Shown here piece after piece: positions 20,401-35,204 of a stretch of 64,000 bases of DNA. Position numbers and translations under genes: made by a program. The stretch is taken from positions 415,001-479,000 of the forward strand of contig JAOPHQ010005691.1 of the NCBI GenBank assembly GCA_030340625.1, written 5' to 3'. Position 1 is the first letter of the stretch; every line of letters starts with the position of its first letter. The notes beneath the pieces are model-generated. The model was given only the letters and a program-made list of their open reading frames with translations. It did no database searches and was not told the DNA's origin. This DNA is from Merluccius polli (lineage: Eukaryota; Chordata; Actinopteri; Gadiformes; Merlucciidae).

Positions 20401-23236
20401 TGGCCGCTGGCTGCTGGCTGCCGTCGCCAGGGGGCGGGGCTTCAAGCAGCACTGCAGACAGTTCGGTTGCTCCCATTGCAATATCAAGTTTGTAGTAGAG
20501 CTATTCGGCAGGCCGGCGTGACAAGCATGTTCAAATAACAATTTACACGTTTCCCCTGTTTATTATTTAGTAATCAAAATAACAGAAATGGAGATAAAGC
20601 ATTATAAAGTGCAAAACACACTGCCGCCACGGCGCGTCTATGACACAAGTGCTGCCCGTAGCACCCATAGGAATATAGTCATCTCCAGAGCAGAAGGAAA
20701 ACTAAAGAAAAGAAAAAAGCGCCTTTTCGGCGGCACTTGATGCGCGGCGCCGCTGTGAAATAGGACAGTGGCGTGAAGTGTAGCGGTTTGCTGCTTCACA
20801 CCGTCGCTGCTCATTTGCATAAAGTTAAACTAATTTCAACTCTCCGCGTCGCTCTGGACGCCGGCGTCGCGCTGCTCGCTGCCGCCGTGGCGCCGGCCGC
20901 TCCTTGTCGGCAGCGCTCATTGAAAATGAAGGACTGCCGGCCGCTTTTGCTGCTCATGTCGCTCGCGGTCGTGGATAACTCGTTCGCTCTGCCCGACTCC
21001 GGCTGGATCAGCCAGTTGTAGTGTTTGTGGCGTTATAACATGGTTGAAGGGTTTCGTCCGTTTTTTTAAATATTCATTTATCGGCCATTATAAATGCCGA
21101 TACCGATAGTTTGGAAAATGCCTAATATCGGCCGATAATATCGGCCCGCCGATATATCGGTCGGGCTCTAATCAATAGGGCTCTTAAAGGTTGTGCAACA
21201 ACGTGCAGGACGGTCACCGCGACCACCAAACAACAGCAACAATGGCCCAGCGTCTACTCACGAGACGAGCTCCTCCAGCACCGGGATCGACCAGTGGTGT
21301 GCCCGAAGGCGATCCCGTGGGAGCTGAGGATAAGGCGGCATGGGACCAGAGCAGGAGCCATGGTGAGGAACAAGAAGACGGAGAGGAGGTGGAGATACAA
21401 GCCCCGTCTTCCCTCGGTCATCATGTGGAATGGACGCTCACTGCCCAACAAGGCGGACGAACTATCAGCCCTCATTACCGGACAGCGCGAGTACCGGGAG
21501 TGCAGTGTGTTGTGCCTGACGGAGACATGGCTGAACAGGAAGATGTTTACACATCTTTTCGGCCTCTCCCTGAGGCTGAAAAAGGTGCCAACACTCTGGA
21601 AGACATCCTGCGTAGTCCCTGTGCCGAAGAAGGGACGACCCAGCGCTCCAAAAGACTTCAGACCTGTGGCTCCAACGTCACATGTCATGAAAACCTTCGA
21701 GAGGATGGTCCTGGAGCACCTCAGGCCCTTGGTGCGTGACTGCCTGGACCCACTGCAGTTAGCGTACCAGACCGACATCGGCGTGGATGCCATCATCTGC
21801 CTGCTTTCACAGAGCTTACACACACACCTGGAGAGGCCGCAGAGCATGGTGAGGATCATGTTCTTCGACTTCTCCAGTGCTTTCGACACCGTCCAGTCAG
21901 CCCGGCTGGCTGAGAAGCTCCAAGTGATGCAGGTGGATCCCGACATGGTGGCATGGATTACAAACTACCTAACGGACAGGCCGCAGTATGTCATGCTGCG
22001 ACACTGCTTGTCAGATGTGGTGACAAGCAACAACCGGCACACCCCAGGGAACTGTACTTTCACCGTTTTTGTTCACCCTCTACACCTCGGATTTCTGCTA
22101 CAACTCCCGAACATGCCACCTGCAGAAGTTCTCTGACGACTCCTCCATTGTTGGATGCATCACAGACAATAGGGAGGAGGAGTACAGGGAATTAGTTGAG
22201 AACTTTGTGGGATGGTGTGACGGGAACCACCTTCAGCTCAACACCGGGAAAATCAAGGAGCTGGTGTGGACTTCCGGCGCAGAAAGTGCCAATACCGGTT
22301 TCCATAAACGGGGAGGAGGTGGAGATGGTGGACACCTACAAGTTCCTTGGGGTGCATCTAAACAATAAACTGGACTGGTCAGACAACAGTGAGGCCCTCT
22401 ACAGGAAGGGACAGTGTAGGCTGTTCTTCCTGAGGAGGCTCAGGTCTTTTAATGTGTGCACTAGGCTGCTACAGATGTTCTACCAGTCTGTGGTAGCCAG
22501 TGCCACCTTCTTTGCCATAGTGTGCTGGGGAGGAGGCATTGGGAGCGGAGGTGCCAGCAAGCTGAATAAGCTGGTGAGGAAGGCGAGCTCTGTGGTGGGG
22601 ATGAAGCTGGACTGTGTGGAGGCTGTGACAGAGAGGAGGATGAAGGGAAAGCTGCAGGCGATCATGGACAATCCCTCTCACCCTCTCTACGCCGAGCTGA
22701 GGCAACTCAGGAGCACGTTCAGCCACAGACTCACTCAGCCACGTGCCTCAAAGAACTTGGGGGGCTCTTTCATCCCATCAGCTATCAGACTTTACAACAC
22801 CTCAACCCCCCGCTCCCAACGTCTCCAAAGTCCCAAGGACTAAACCCCACACCTCAGGACTGACTGACTGTTGTTGTTTAAAACTTGTTATTTATGTCAT
22901 TTTTCCATTACCTCAGGAACCCTGCACATTGGCACATTTATATTTATACTTCAGACATTTATTTAATGCACAGGTCACCTACAAACGGACAGTTACATGT
23001 ATATAGTATGTTTATTTTATTCTAATAGTTTTTTATTATATTTTTATTTCAATTGGTAAATTTACTGTATATAAACTCTTGTTTTTGTACTCTCCTTTCA
23101 CACTGTACTGCTGGTCACTGTGAATTTCTCCTAAGGGGGATTAATAAAGGACTATCTTATCTTAAATGGGGGGCCCCCTGGTGGCTTAGGGGGTCCTAAG
23201 CCGTCGCTTATACGGCCAGAATAGCCAGAAACGGCT

Positions 23237-23280
<44 letters not shown>

Positions 23281-26200
23281 ATGTACTGGCACCAAGTGCC
23301 AGTACATTTTGTCAAAAAGCTTGCTAAACAGAGCTACGCTGGAATATACCTGGTCAATGTGGAGGATGTGGTTAGATGCTCGGGAAAAAGGAACACAAGC
23401 TTACAATGAAATGGGTAATCCTTTGAAGTATTCTCCAAGACAAGGTACGGTGTCAACCAAGACAGCCCCACAACATCCAGGGCCTTAAGGAACTCCGGGC
23501 GGCCCTCATCCACCCCCGGGGCCCTGCCACCGAGGAGCTTCCTGACCACCTCGGCAACCTCAGGCCCAGAGAGGAGAGCCCACACCCGAGTCCCCAGGCC
23601 CTGCTTCCTTACCGGAAGGCGTGTCGGTGGGATTGAGGAGGTCTTCGAAGTATTCCTTCCACCGATCCACAACGTCCCGAGTCGAGGTCAGCAGCGCACC
23701 GTCTGCACCATACACAGTGTTGACGATGCACTGCTTCCCCCTCCTGAGACGCCGGATGGTGGTCCAGAACCTCTTCGAAGCCGTCCGGAAGTCGTTCTCC
23801 ATGGCCTCACCGAACTCCTCCCATGTCCGGGTTTTTGCCTCAGTAACCGCCACAGCTGCGCTCCGCTTGGCCTGCCGGTACCTGCCTGCTGCCTCCGGAG
23901 TCCGACAGGCCAAAAAGGTCCTATAGGACTCCTCCTTCAGTTTGACGGCATCCCTCACCGCCGGTGTCCACCAGCGGGTTCGGGAATTGCCGCCACGGCA
24001 GGCACCGACCACCTTGCGGCCACAGCTCTGGTCGGCCGCCTTAACAATGGAACATGGCCCACTTGGAGTCAATCTCCCCCGCCTCCCCTGGTACATGGTC
24101 AAAGCTCTCCCGGAGGTGGGAGTTGAAGCTCTCTCTGACAGGAGACTCTGCCAGACGTTCCCAGCAGACCCTCACAATACGTTTGGGTCTGCCAGGTCTG
24201 ACCGGCATCCTCCCCCACCATCGCATCCAACTCACCACCAGGTGGTGATCAGTTGACAGCTCCGCCCCTCTCTTCGCCCGAGTGTCCAAGACATGCGGCC
24301 CCAAGTCCGACGACACGAGTACAAAGTCGATCATCGAACTGCGGCCTAGGGTGTCCTGGTGCCAAGTGCACATATGGACACCCTTATGCTTGAACATGGT
24401 GTTCGTTATGGACAATCTGTGACAAGCACAGAAGTCCAATAACTGAACACCACTCGAGTTCAGATCGGGGGGGCCGTTCCTCCCAATCACACCCCTCCAG
24501 GTCTCACTGTCGCTGCCAACGTGAGCGTTGAAGTCCCCCAGCAGAACGAGGGAATCCCCAGAGGGAGCACTTTCCAGCACCCCCTCCAAGGAGTCCAAAA
24601 AGTGTGGATACTCTGAACTGCTGTTTGGACCATAGGCACAAACAACAGTCAGGATCCGTCCCCCCACCCGAAGGCGGAGGGAGGCTACCCTCTCGTCTAC
24701 CGGGGTGAACTCCAACATACAGGCACCAAGCTGGGGGGCAATAAGTATTGTCACCCCTGCCTGGCGCCTCTCACCAGTGGCAACTCCAGAGTGGAAGAGA
24801 GTCCAACCCCTCTCGAGAAGACTGGTTCCAGAGCCCTTGCTATGCGTCGAGGTGAGGCCGACTATATCTAGCCGGAACTTCTCAACCTCGCGCACCAGGT
24901 CAGGCTCCTTCCCCACCAGAGAGGTGACGTTCCACGTCCCTAGAGCTAGCTTCTGCAGCTGAGGATTGGACCGCCAAGGTCCCCGCCTTCGGCCGCCGCC
25001 CAGCTCACATTGCACCCGACCCCTTTGGCCCCTCCTGCTGGTGGTGAGCCGGCGGGAAGGGGGTCCCACGTCATCGTTTCGGGCTGTGCCCGGCTGGGCC
25101 CCATGGGTATAGGCCCGGCCACCAGGCGCTCGCCCCCGAGCCCCACCCCCAGGCCTGGCTCCAGGGGGGGGGCCCCGGTGACCCAGGTCCGGGCGAGGGA
25201 CACGTAAAACCATTTATTGTAGTCATCATAAGGGGTCTTCTGAGCTACCCTTTGTCTGGCCCCTCCCCCCGGACCTGTTTGCCATGGGTGACCCTATGGC
25301 ATAAAAGCCCCCGACAACGGAGCTCCTGGGGGGTCATTGGGACACAACTTTGCATGCATTTCTCCATAATTTATAAGATGGCTGATGAAAAGGAATATAA
25401 ATGCATAGAGGATACAATGGAGCAAGGAAGGTCACGCAAACTGACAGAGAAAGCATTAGAAGAGAAATTGCAAAAGTGCATTGCATTGAGGAGACAAAAA
25501 TTAGGAGCTTTGACGAAGTAAAACAAATGAAGTAGAGTCAATGATGAGTGATGCTCAAAATGTATAAAGTGTGAAAGATGTGATGGAAAATGATTTTGCA
25601 CTCTCTAAATGAGTTTAGTCATTTCAACAACAAAGTTGCAAGTCTTTTGTCTGAAGATGAAAAAATATATGATCAAGAGAACTGGTTCAAATCCAAAATG
25701 GCACCCATCAAAGATTTCATGAAAACAACTAAAAGTTGCAGCTGCACACAAATCCGCACTGCTAAAAGTGAATGCACTGCAAAGAGTATGATGTGGTAGT
25801 TGACCCGCAAGATAATGTTAAATGAAACGAGTGTTTCACAGGTTGGTGTCAACGTCGTTGGACCCGCCCGCTCATATGGATCTCAAATAAGTCGGCAACA
25901 TCACAAGATCACAAGTTTTGTCACGTGTTAGACAAGAGGCGGAACATGCAGCCCTGCTTGAACATGCTGCGGCACTAAAAAAGCAGCAGCTTGAGTTTGA
26001 AGAAGCAGAAATAAAGCAACTTGAGTTAGAAGAGGCTGAGTGTAGAAGTAGCCAGAATCAGTGGTACGGTTGGAGCGCAAAAGATGGCAAACCTACCTGA
26101 AGATCGTCTCTTGCCCGACAAACCTCCTTTTATGAATACCGGCATTGACTATTTCGGGCCATTTGATGTAAAGCGCGACCGTAGTAAAGTCAAAAGGTAC

Positions 26201-29200
26201 AGCGTGTTGTTCACTTGCCTCACCCTCAGAGCTGTGCACATTGAGGTTGCAGACAGCATCGACACAGACTCCAGCATCAATGCGATTCGCCATTTTGTAT
26301 GCAGAAGAGGTCAAGTCACCATCATGCGCTCTGACAACGGCACAAACTTTGTGGCCAAGGGAGTTGAGAGAAGCAATACCAGGATAATGATCAATGATCA
26401 ATACCTGGATAATGACAAGATTGAAAGAGCCTTGCAACCAAAGGGAATAAAGTGGATGATCAACAGTCCAGCCACTTCCCATCAGGTTTGGGAAAGACAA
26501 ATTTGAACAGTGCGAAGAATCCTCAATTCCCTATTGAAATAGCAAGCTGTGAATGATGATTGTATTCAGACAATAATGTGAGGCTGAGAGCATCATCAAC
26601 AGCAGGCCGCTCACAAGTATCTTGGATGACGCAAATTACCTCGAGCCTCTTACACCTAATCATTTATTGCTGCTGAAGTCCAAACCCTGCATACCCCCAG
26701 GCATCTTCAGTAAAGATGACACGTACACAAGAAAGCGATGGAAGCAAGTACAATATCTTGCAGACTTATTCTGGACCAGATGGATATACGAGTGTCTTCC
26801 ACTCCTCCAAGAACGCCAGAAATGGCCAAGAAGAAACTTCACAGCTGGAGATGTTGTGCTACTAGTGGACAGTTCTGCCCCTCGCAATTCCTGGCTCGTG
26901 GGAAGAGTAGTTGAAACGATACCGGACTCGGTACGAAGAGCGAAGATAAAAACCAAGACCAGCATTCTGGAAAGGCCTGTAAACAAACTATGCTTGCTGG
27001 AAGAAGCAATGTCAGGAGAGAGGATCAAGTAAGAAGATTTGAGAAGAAAGAATAATCACAAGAAACAAGTTTAAGTTTGATAGTTCATGGACATTAGTTT
27101 AGCAATGTAATGTGGGTAATGTAGGAGCCAAAGAGGAACTAGTTGATTGATAATAATAATTTAGTTAAAAAACAATTCATAATTGGTAATGATCATTTTG
27201 ATACTATTTATAAGGTTGATATTAGTCTAAAAAGCATAATTTAGTAATGTATCCGCATATGAATATGACGTCACTGTTTAGTATTAACTAGGTTTGGACG
27301 TAACTTTGGTTAGTTTGGAGTCAGATACTGTTGGAAGCAACACTGTTTTTTGACCATGCATTTGATATTATAATTGTGTTTTCTAATTAAACATTTAAAA
27401 GAAAGTTATCTTGTCTCATCGCTCACCTCACAAATACTGTGTGAGACTTACTCCAACAAGTGGTACAATTACGGTGAAGAAGAATTATACCAGTGCCATT
27501 TCATATACACACACACACACACGTATATATATATACATATATATATATAAATATATTAGGGCCGGGACTTTAATGCGTTAATTAAGATTAATTAATTACA
27601 CAATAATTAACGCGTTAAAAAAAAAAGACGCATTTTAATCGCACTTAATTTTGCACCGTGGAACGTTTCTCACTGGATGAGTTTCAGGCGGACCGATTAT
27701 ACTGGAGCACCAACTAGCGTTCATGAGTTCAGACAACAACAAACCACAGTGAACATGAACGAAGTAGCTGATGAGACCGCTTTGGTTGGCCCCGTGGATG
27801 GGAAATGTTACAAAAAACGAACGGATGGAAGCGTCGATAAGAGCATGGTTGTGTGCAAGCTATGCAACAAGGAATTTGCATATCACCGCAGCATATCGAG
27901 CCTCAAGTATAGGGTGGCCATTCATCCGGCTTTAGGCCGGACTGTCCGGTTTTTCAATGCCCTGTCCGGCGTCCGGCGCAGCATCAAGCCGGACGCGTAT
28001 TTGTCCTCCTTTTTGAGACAACCCCGCCGGTCATAGGGCCATGGTGTGTTACGATCGTGCGCGCACCCCCCCCCCCCCCTGTCGTCGGCCGTAGGTCCGA
28101 GGGGCGCACCCCCCCCAACCCCCCCCCAAAAAAAAATTACTTCTCTAATATATTAATAATTATAATATATATATATTTGATTTTATATCGTTTTGAATGA
28201 GTGAGCGTGAGGCGCCGAAATGCCAATAAGATTCTGAATGGAAAGTTTACTTTTAAACAATTGCCAAATGGTTCCATTGACAAGACCAAAGTGATCTGTG
28301 TATTTTCTCGTGGGTTACGATCGCGCGCATCCCCCCCCCCTCCCCGGTCATAGGTCCAGGGTGGGGTACGATTGCGCACACCCCCCATAAATACTTAAAA
28401 AGTATTTAACAGGGGGTACATCACTGACAAAAGGTTGAGAACCACTGGTCTAGTTGATATCATTCGCATAGCATCCAACGACTGGACCTACAAATTGCCT
28501 TCGAGAGCCACCATTACAAGCCACGTACAGAAATTGCACAAAATGGAGAAGGCTAAGGTACAGGCTGGGTTGATGAGCCTCTGGTGAATAAAGAGCAGTA
28601 GCCTGACTGCTATGTTCAAATTATTAAGCCATGGTTTAGTTTACCTGACATGTGCACTTTATAATTTTATATCGCCCTGGTTTAACTGCACTATAGGCCT
28701 AATTTAGTCCTAATTTACCTGATGTGCACTTTATAATTTTATTTTGTATCGCCCTGTTTGCCAAAGAAATTAATCTATGCCCAACACTAATATATATATA
28801 TATACATACATACATACATACATACATACATACATACATACATACAGAAAAATAAATAAATGCACCAACATTGTTGACGGAGACGACCACTCCAGTGCTG
28901 GCACAGCCCCTGCTGATCTCCTCCATGGCCAGGCTGTATGCCAGGTAGTCCATGCCTGCCCCACCCAGCTCCTCAGGCACCTCGATGGCCATCACCCCCA
29001 TGGCTCCCAGCTCCTGGACCTGCAGAAATAATCATAACAGGCCACAGCCTTGAGGTTTAATGGAGAGAACTGCAACAGCATCAATCATGGAGCATTACAG
29101 AGGTACAAATATATGCCTATTTTTATGAACTATACAACTGAAAATGTTAGACGTTTTAGGACTTGTGAAATGTCAGTTTATATACAGAATCTCTGATGAT

Positions 29201-32200
29201 GAATCAAATTAAATTACTTGGGAATTAGATTATTACTCTGATCTAATCTGATGAGTAATTCAAATGTTGTACTATAGCATTGTTCCAAGTCTGAATACCC
29301 ATTTCCCATTCAATATAAAATGGCAAGTTTGCTATTGCAAGCTATTTACGTTTAGTCTTTTATCAGATGCTTTTTATCCAAAGTGTCACATTTCCAGGTC
29401 ATATCAGGGAAAGAGCAATTAAAGAATAATCACAATCAACATTGGATAAACTACAAATCTAAATGCTGCACAAAACTTACACTTTTCAAAAACAACCCAA
29501 ACAGAGCACAGAGTAGCCATGGTAACCAGAAACAAGAGTGAGTGGACAAAGACCAACTTTGGCTGTCTTATATTTCAGTGCACCTGCTTGGTGGGGTAGG
29601 TGTGGTTTTTATCCAACATGGCTGCGATGGGAGCCAGCTCCTTGGTTGCATAGTCCCTGCATGTCTGTCGCATCATCTGGTGCATCTCTGGCAGCTCTGC
29701 TAGCTGCGAAAGAGGCCTACAGCCTCTGAGACACAGGCCAAGGGCTAGAGAGAGAGAGAGAGAGAGAGAGAGATTCACATGCTCACTCTTAACTGAAGTG
29801 ATCAGTGGCTGTCCTTAATTGTTGATTATTCCCTATATAGTATATGTATATCTACCTTTATATTTTATATAATACTGAATGGAAAGCTTTTTGGTCGAAT
29901 ACGAGTGCTATTTTATTTTGTATTTTATATTATAACAAGCATCTGTGCACCATATAAATCATCTATTAATATAATATAATATACCCATGGCCATGGTTGT
30001 ATAATAAAGTACAATACCGATCTGTATAATAAAGTACAATACCATCCTTGGACTTCCTTGGACCGACTCTGCCTTACAACATTAATGCTGAATCCCATTT
30101 CCACCCCTTACCCCTCCCCCTTGTTTTTGCGCGTTCATGTGAGGGGTAGGGCTGTCCCAATTCTTATTAGGGTTAAGGGCTAGGGCCAAGCCAAAGGGCT
30201 ACGTAGCCCTTGAAATGAAGTGTCCATAGGACCATACTTGAAAGGGAGGGGTTTCAGGAATTTCCAATCAATAATCATGTAAACATTTTTAAATCTGTTG
30301 GAATATCTCAGTTGCAAAGGAATAATTGCATCGTTATCATGGATGTCGTTTGCAATTAAAATGCTCCGGGGGGGACCGACGACCGAAGGGGGTGCGCGAT
30401 CGTAACACACCCCGGACCAACGACCGACGGGGGCGATCGTAAACACACCACGGACCGACGACCGACGGGGGCGGGGGGTATTTTTTTTATTTCACGGCAC
30501 AGAGATCCGACGTCCGACGTCCATGATCATTATAACACGCATTTCCGAAAAATCGCTATTCACGATGTCAATAGAACGTCGTGTAAACGACGATTTGTGA
30601 GTGAAAGTACATTGTATAAAGCTAGAAAATAATCCTGCAGCACATTTTCACATTTTACCACAGCTGAAGACGGCATTGTGAGTGAAATGTCCGGCAACAA
30701 ACTCGTCGCGTCTGTTTACGTAAACAGACGCGTCATACAATATGCTCACAGGAATGTCTGATCACAATCTTATAATGGTCACAAGAAAATTAAATAAAAA
30801 GCGCTTCAAATCCTTGGCCGCCACTGAACTCTATAGGATACCAAAACAGGAACAACAAAACTTCCAAGATTCAATCAAAGAAGTAAACTGGGATGAATTG
30901 TTCACTGGCAAAAATTTGGATATGGATTGTTCTAATATGGCCAACAAAATACAACAAATAATTATACAATTTACACGGATAATTAAACTAAAAGCCAGAA
31001 AGAACGGCCTTCCCTGGTTAAACAAATCTATTCTGAAACTCATGAAAGAAAAAGTTAACTCTTTGAAGTTGTCAATCAAATTAGGACACAACAGACACCA
31101 ATTTATTTCGTTGAGAAATAGGGTAGTGAAAGAAATAAGAAAGTCTAAAGCTGACTTTTTCATTACTGCCTTGAATAGTGCAAGGGGGAATTCTAAAATA
31201 ACCTGGAATTATATTTAAAAAAAACTATTGGGTGATTCCCAAAAAAACAAAACAAAACTAATGCAAATTCAATTAAATGGAAATATCTTGACAGAACCTC
31301 AAGTGATGGCTGATGCTTTCAACAACTACTTCATTGAGTCTGTGTCAGAAATTTCTGATAAGTTCACAGTAAAACAAAGGAGGGAATACCCTGCATTGTC
31401 TGCAACGCAGTCTTTTACCATTACAAATATTACTGAGACTAAAGTTATCGATTTAATTCGATCACTCAAACCATCAAAAGCAAAGGATGTTTTTGGAATG
31501 GACCCGAACATGCTCCAAGATCTAGGTTCAGCTATTGCCTCAATCATTAATCTTTCAATTTCATCGGGTCACTTTCCAAAGGCCTGGAAATCTGCTATTG
31601 TTACCCCTGTCTTTAAATCCGGTGACTCAAAGTCTCTGCATAACTACCGCCCAATAAGCATTCTTCCGGCCATTTCCAAAATCGCAGAAAAATGGGTGGC
31701 ACAGCAGATTGTCCATAATTTAAACAGCAGCTCCCCCTCTCTTCACGCCATGCAGTTTGGTTTCAGATCCAAGCATTCCACTGAGATGGCTACATGCCTC
31801 CTTATTGAGAAAATAAAAAATGTTCTCGATAAGGGTGGAGTTGTAGGGGCGGTGTTTTTGGACCTCAGGAAAGCATTTGATAATTGGCAGCCTTTTTGGG
31901 GAAAACCTGGTTTGATTGGGAGAGACGGCATCCATCCCACGTTGGATGGAGCGGCTCTCTTATCCAGGAATATGATGCAGTTTATTTCTAAAACCTGACA
32001 GTCCAGAGTTGGGACCAGGAAGCAGAGTTGCTGTTTAACACACTTCTCTGCGCTTCCTCTAGTACAGTCCCCCACCCACCACCCCATAGAGACTGTGTCT
32101 GTCCCCCGACCGCCTACATTATGTAAAGAAATAAAAACAAGAGGCGTTAACCATGAAAACCTAATAAAAATTAAAACCAACTCCTCAGTAGCACAAAATA

Positions 32201-35173
32201 AAAGAATTAAATGTGGACTGTTAAATATCAGGTCTCTGTCATCCAAAGCTGTTCTAGTGAATGAATTAATATCAGATTATGATATTGATTTGCTTTGTCT
32301 TACTGAGACCTGGTTGTCCCATGAGGATTATGTTAGCCTAAATGAATCCACCCCCCCCAGTCATATTAATACTCACATTCCCCGAGGCGCAGGCCGAGGA
32401 GGTGGAGTAGCAGCTATATATGACTCGGGGGTTTTAATGGACCCTAAACCAAAACTAAATTATAATTCATTTGAAAGCATTATTTTTAGTCTTTCTCACC
32501 CAAACTGGAAAACACTGGAGCCAGTCCTATTTGTTATAGTGTACCGCGCTCCTGGACCGTACTCTGATTTTATATCTGAATTCTCAGAGTTTCTATCAAG
32601 TTTAGTTCTTAAATCAGATAAAGTAATTATTGTAGGTGATTTTAATGTCCATGTGGATGTTACAAATGACAGCCTTAGTAACGCATTTACCTCATTAATA
32701 GACTCAATCGGCTTCTGTCAGAGTGTGAATAAACCAACCCATTGTTTTAATCACACTCTTGACCTTGTTCTATCATATGGCATGGATATTGAACATTTAA
32801 TAGTTTTTCCACATAATCCTCTCCTATCTGATCATTATTTAATAACTTTTGAATTTCTATTATTTGACTATAAGCCATTAAGCAAAACTTCCTACAGCAG
32901 ATGTCTATCTGACAGTGCTGTAGCTAAATTTAAGGAGGAGATTGCATCAGTGTTTAATTCAATGCCATATCTGAATATAACGGAGTCCTATATTAACTTT
33001 AGTCACTCCCAAATTGATAATCTTGTTAATAGTGCTGCAGGCTCTCTACAATCAACATTAGATTCTATCGCTCCTAGAAAACAGAAAATAATGAAACACA
33101 GGAAACTAGCACCGTGGTACAACCAACAAACTCGTCAATTAAAACAAGAAACAAGGAAATCAGAAAGGAAATGGCGCGCTTCCAATTTATTAGAAAATCA
33201 CTTAATATGGCAAAATAATCTTAAAAATTATAGAAAGGCCCTCCGTAATGCCAGAGGAGCCTTTTACTCGGCACTAATAGAAGAAAATAAAAACAACCCC
33301 AGGTTCCTCTTCAGCACTGTAGCCAGGCTGACAGAGAGTCACAGCTCTATTGAGCCATGTATCCCTATCAACTTAAGTAGCAATGACTTCATGAACTTCA
33401 TTTATAATAAAATTATTACTATTAGAGAGAAAATTAGTCACCAAATGCCCTCAATAGGTATCGCAGGCTCTCCAACATCAGACACTTTGACTGGTGCAAA
33501 CTTAGATGTGTATTTGGAGTGTTTCTCTGCTGTCAGTCTTCATCAGTTAACTTCTATAATTTCTTCATCGAAGTCATCAACCTGTCTGTTAGACCCCATC
33601 CCAACTAGGCTGCTTAAAGAAATTGTACCCTTAATTGGCACTTCTTTACTGGAAATGATTAATCTTTCTTTATTATCAGGATATGTACCACAGTCCTTTA
33701 AAGTAGCTGTAATTAAACCCCTTCTTAAAAAGCCCACTCTTGACCCTGGGGTATTAGCCAACTATAGACCGATTTCTAATCTCCCCTTTCTGTCTAAAAT
33801 TCTGGAGAAAGTAGTCGCCAAACAATTGTGTGACTTTCTACACAACAATAGTTTATTCGAGGATTTCCAGTCAGGATTTAGAGTTCATCATAGCACAGAG
33901 ACAGCTCTGGTTAAAGTTAATAATGACCTTTTGATTGCTTCTGACAATGGACTTGTCTCTGTACTTGTATTATTAGATCTTAGTGCTGCCTTTGACACCA
34001 TTGATCATAGTATTCTTTTACAGAGACTCGAGCATGAAATTGGCATCAAAGGAACCGCACTAAGCTGGTTTATGTCATATCTATCAGATCGTTCACAGTT
34101 TGTACACGTGAATGATGAATCTTCAATAAATACTACAGTTAGTCATGGAGTTCCACAAGGTTCTGTACTTGGACCAATACTATTTACTTTATATATGCTC
34201 CCTTTAGGCGATATTATTAGAAAGCACTCCATTAACTTTCATTGTTATGCAGATGATACGCAGTTATATCTATCGATCAAACCCGATGAAATTAATCAAT
34301 TATCTAAATTACAAACATGTCTTAAAGACATAAAATCCTGGATGAGCTGCAATTTTCTGATGTTAAACTCAGAGAAAACCGAAATTCTTGTACTTGGCCC
34401 CAAAAACCTTAGAGACTTAATGTCTACAGATATAGCTACTCTAGATGGCATTACATTGGCCTCTAGCACCACTGTCAGGAATCTTGGAGTTATCTTTGAT
34501 CAGGATCTGTCATTTAATTCCCACATAAAGCAGACCTCTAGGACTGCCTTTTTTCATTTACGTAATATTACAAAAATCAGACGCATCCTATCAAAGACAG
34601 ACGCAGAAAAACTAATCCATGCATTTGTTACCTCAAGGCTGGATTACTGCAACTCCTTATTATCAGGTTGTCCAAATAAATCCATTAAGATGCTTCAATT
34701 AATTCAAAACGCTGCAGCGCGAGTACTGACAGGAACTAGGAAAAGAGATCACATCTCTCCTGTACTAGCTTCTCTGCATTGGCTCCCTGTAAAATTTAGA
34801 ATAGAATTTAAAATCCTCCTCCTCACCTATAAAGCTCTTCATGGGCAGGCCCCTTCATATCTCAAAGAGCTCATAGTACCCTACTACCCCACTAGAACAC
34901 TGCGTTCTCTGAATGCAGGGCTACTGGTGGTTCCAATAGTTTCTAAAAGTAGAACCGGAGCCAGAGCCTTCAGTTACCAAGCTCCTCTTCAGTGGAACCA
35001 GCTTCCAGTTGTGGTTCGGGAGGCAGACACCCTCTCCACATTTAAGAGTAGGCTTAAGACGTTCCTCTTTGATAAAGCTTATAGTTAGGGCTGGATCAGG
35101 TGAGTCCTGAACCATCCCTTAGTTATGCTGCTATAGGCCTAGACTATCGGGGGATTTCCCTTGGTGCACTGAG

Positions 35174-35204
<31 letters not shown>

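Larger units (their letters stand above)
19984..23165 (+). mobile_element. CR1/Rex-group LINE, interrupted by a hAT MITE
   Basis: Begins with a GC-rich 5' UTR (cttccggcgccgcagcgagtg), continues after the hAT insertion at 20139-21170, then encodes an endonuclease start joined to RT, and ends gggggattaataaagg with a tctta-type tail at about 23165. Most of the endonuclease is deleted at about 21540, so the copy is long but internally shortened. Confidence 0.7.
25371..27457 (+). mobile_element. BEL/Pao retrotransposon remnant without RT
   Basis: Gag-like coding DNA (25371-26060) is joined directly to integrase and the BEL-type C-terminal domain (26060-27032), followed by a probable 3' LTR. Protease, RT and RNase H are deleted. 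The 5' LTR was not found. This family differs from the full BEL/Pao copy at 36991-44847. Confidence 0.75.
27557..28600 (+). mobile_element. hAT (ZBED-like) transposon fragment
   Basis: Left end tagggccgggactttaatgcg, then a BED-finger transposase start (27677) and a later transposase piece (28455-28600), separated by an unrelated C-rich insertion. A related left end (gatgggccgttatcggcg) occurs at 48896. The right terminus was not identified. Confidence 0.6.

Noticed and set aside
20773..21021. 82-codon ORF inside the hAT MITE
   Set aside because: Hydrophobic but without known motifs; MITEs of this kind are non-coding, and the frame is probably fortuitous.
31228..31998. A single 256-codon RT-like protein
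   Set aside because: It is a chimera: the last 38 or so codons belong to ORF1 of the inserted L2 LINE, joined by chance of frame.
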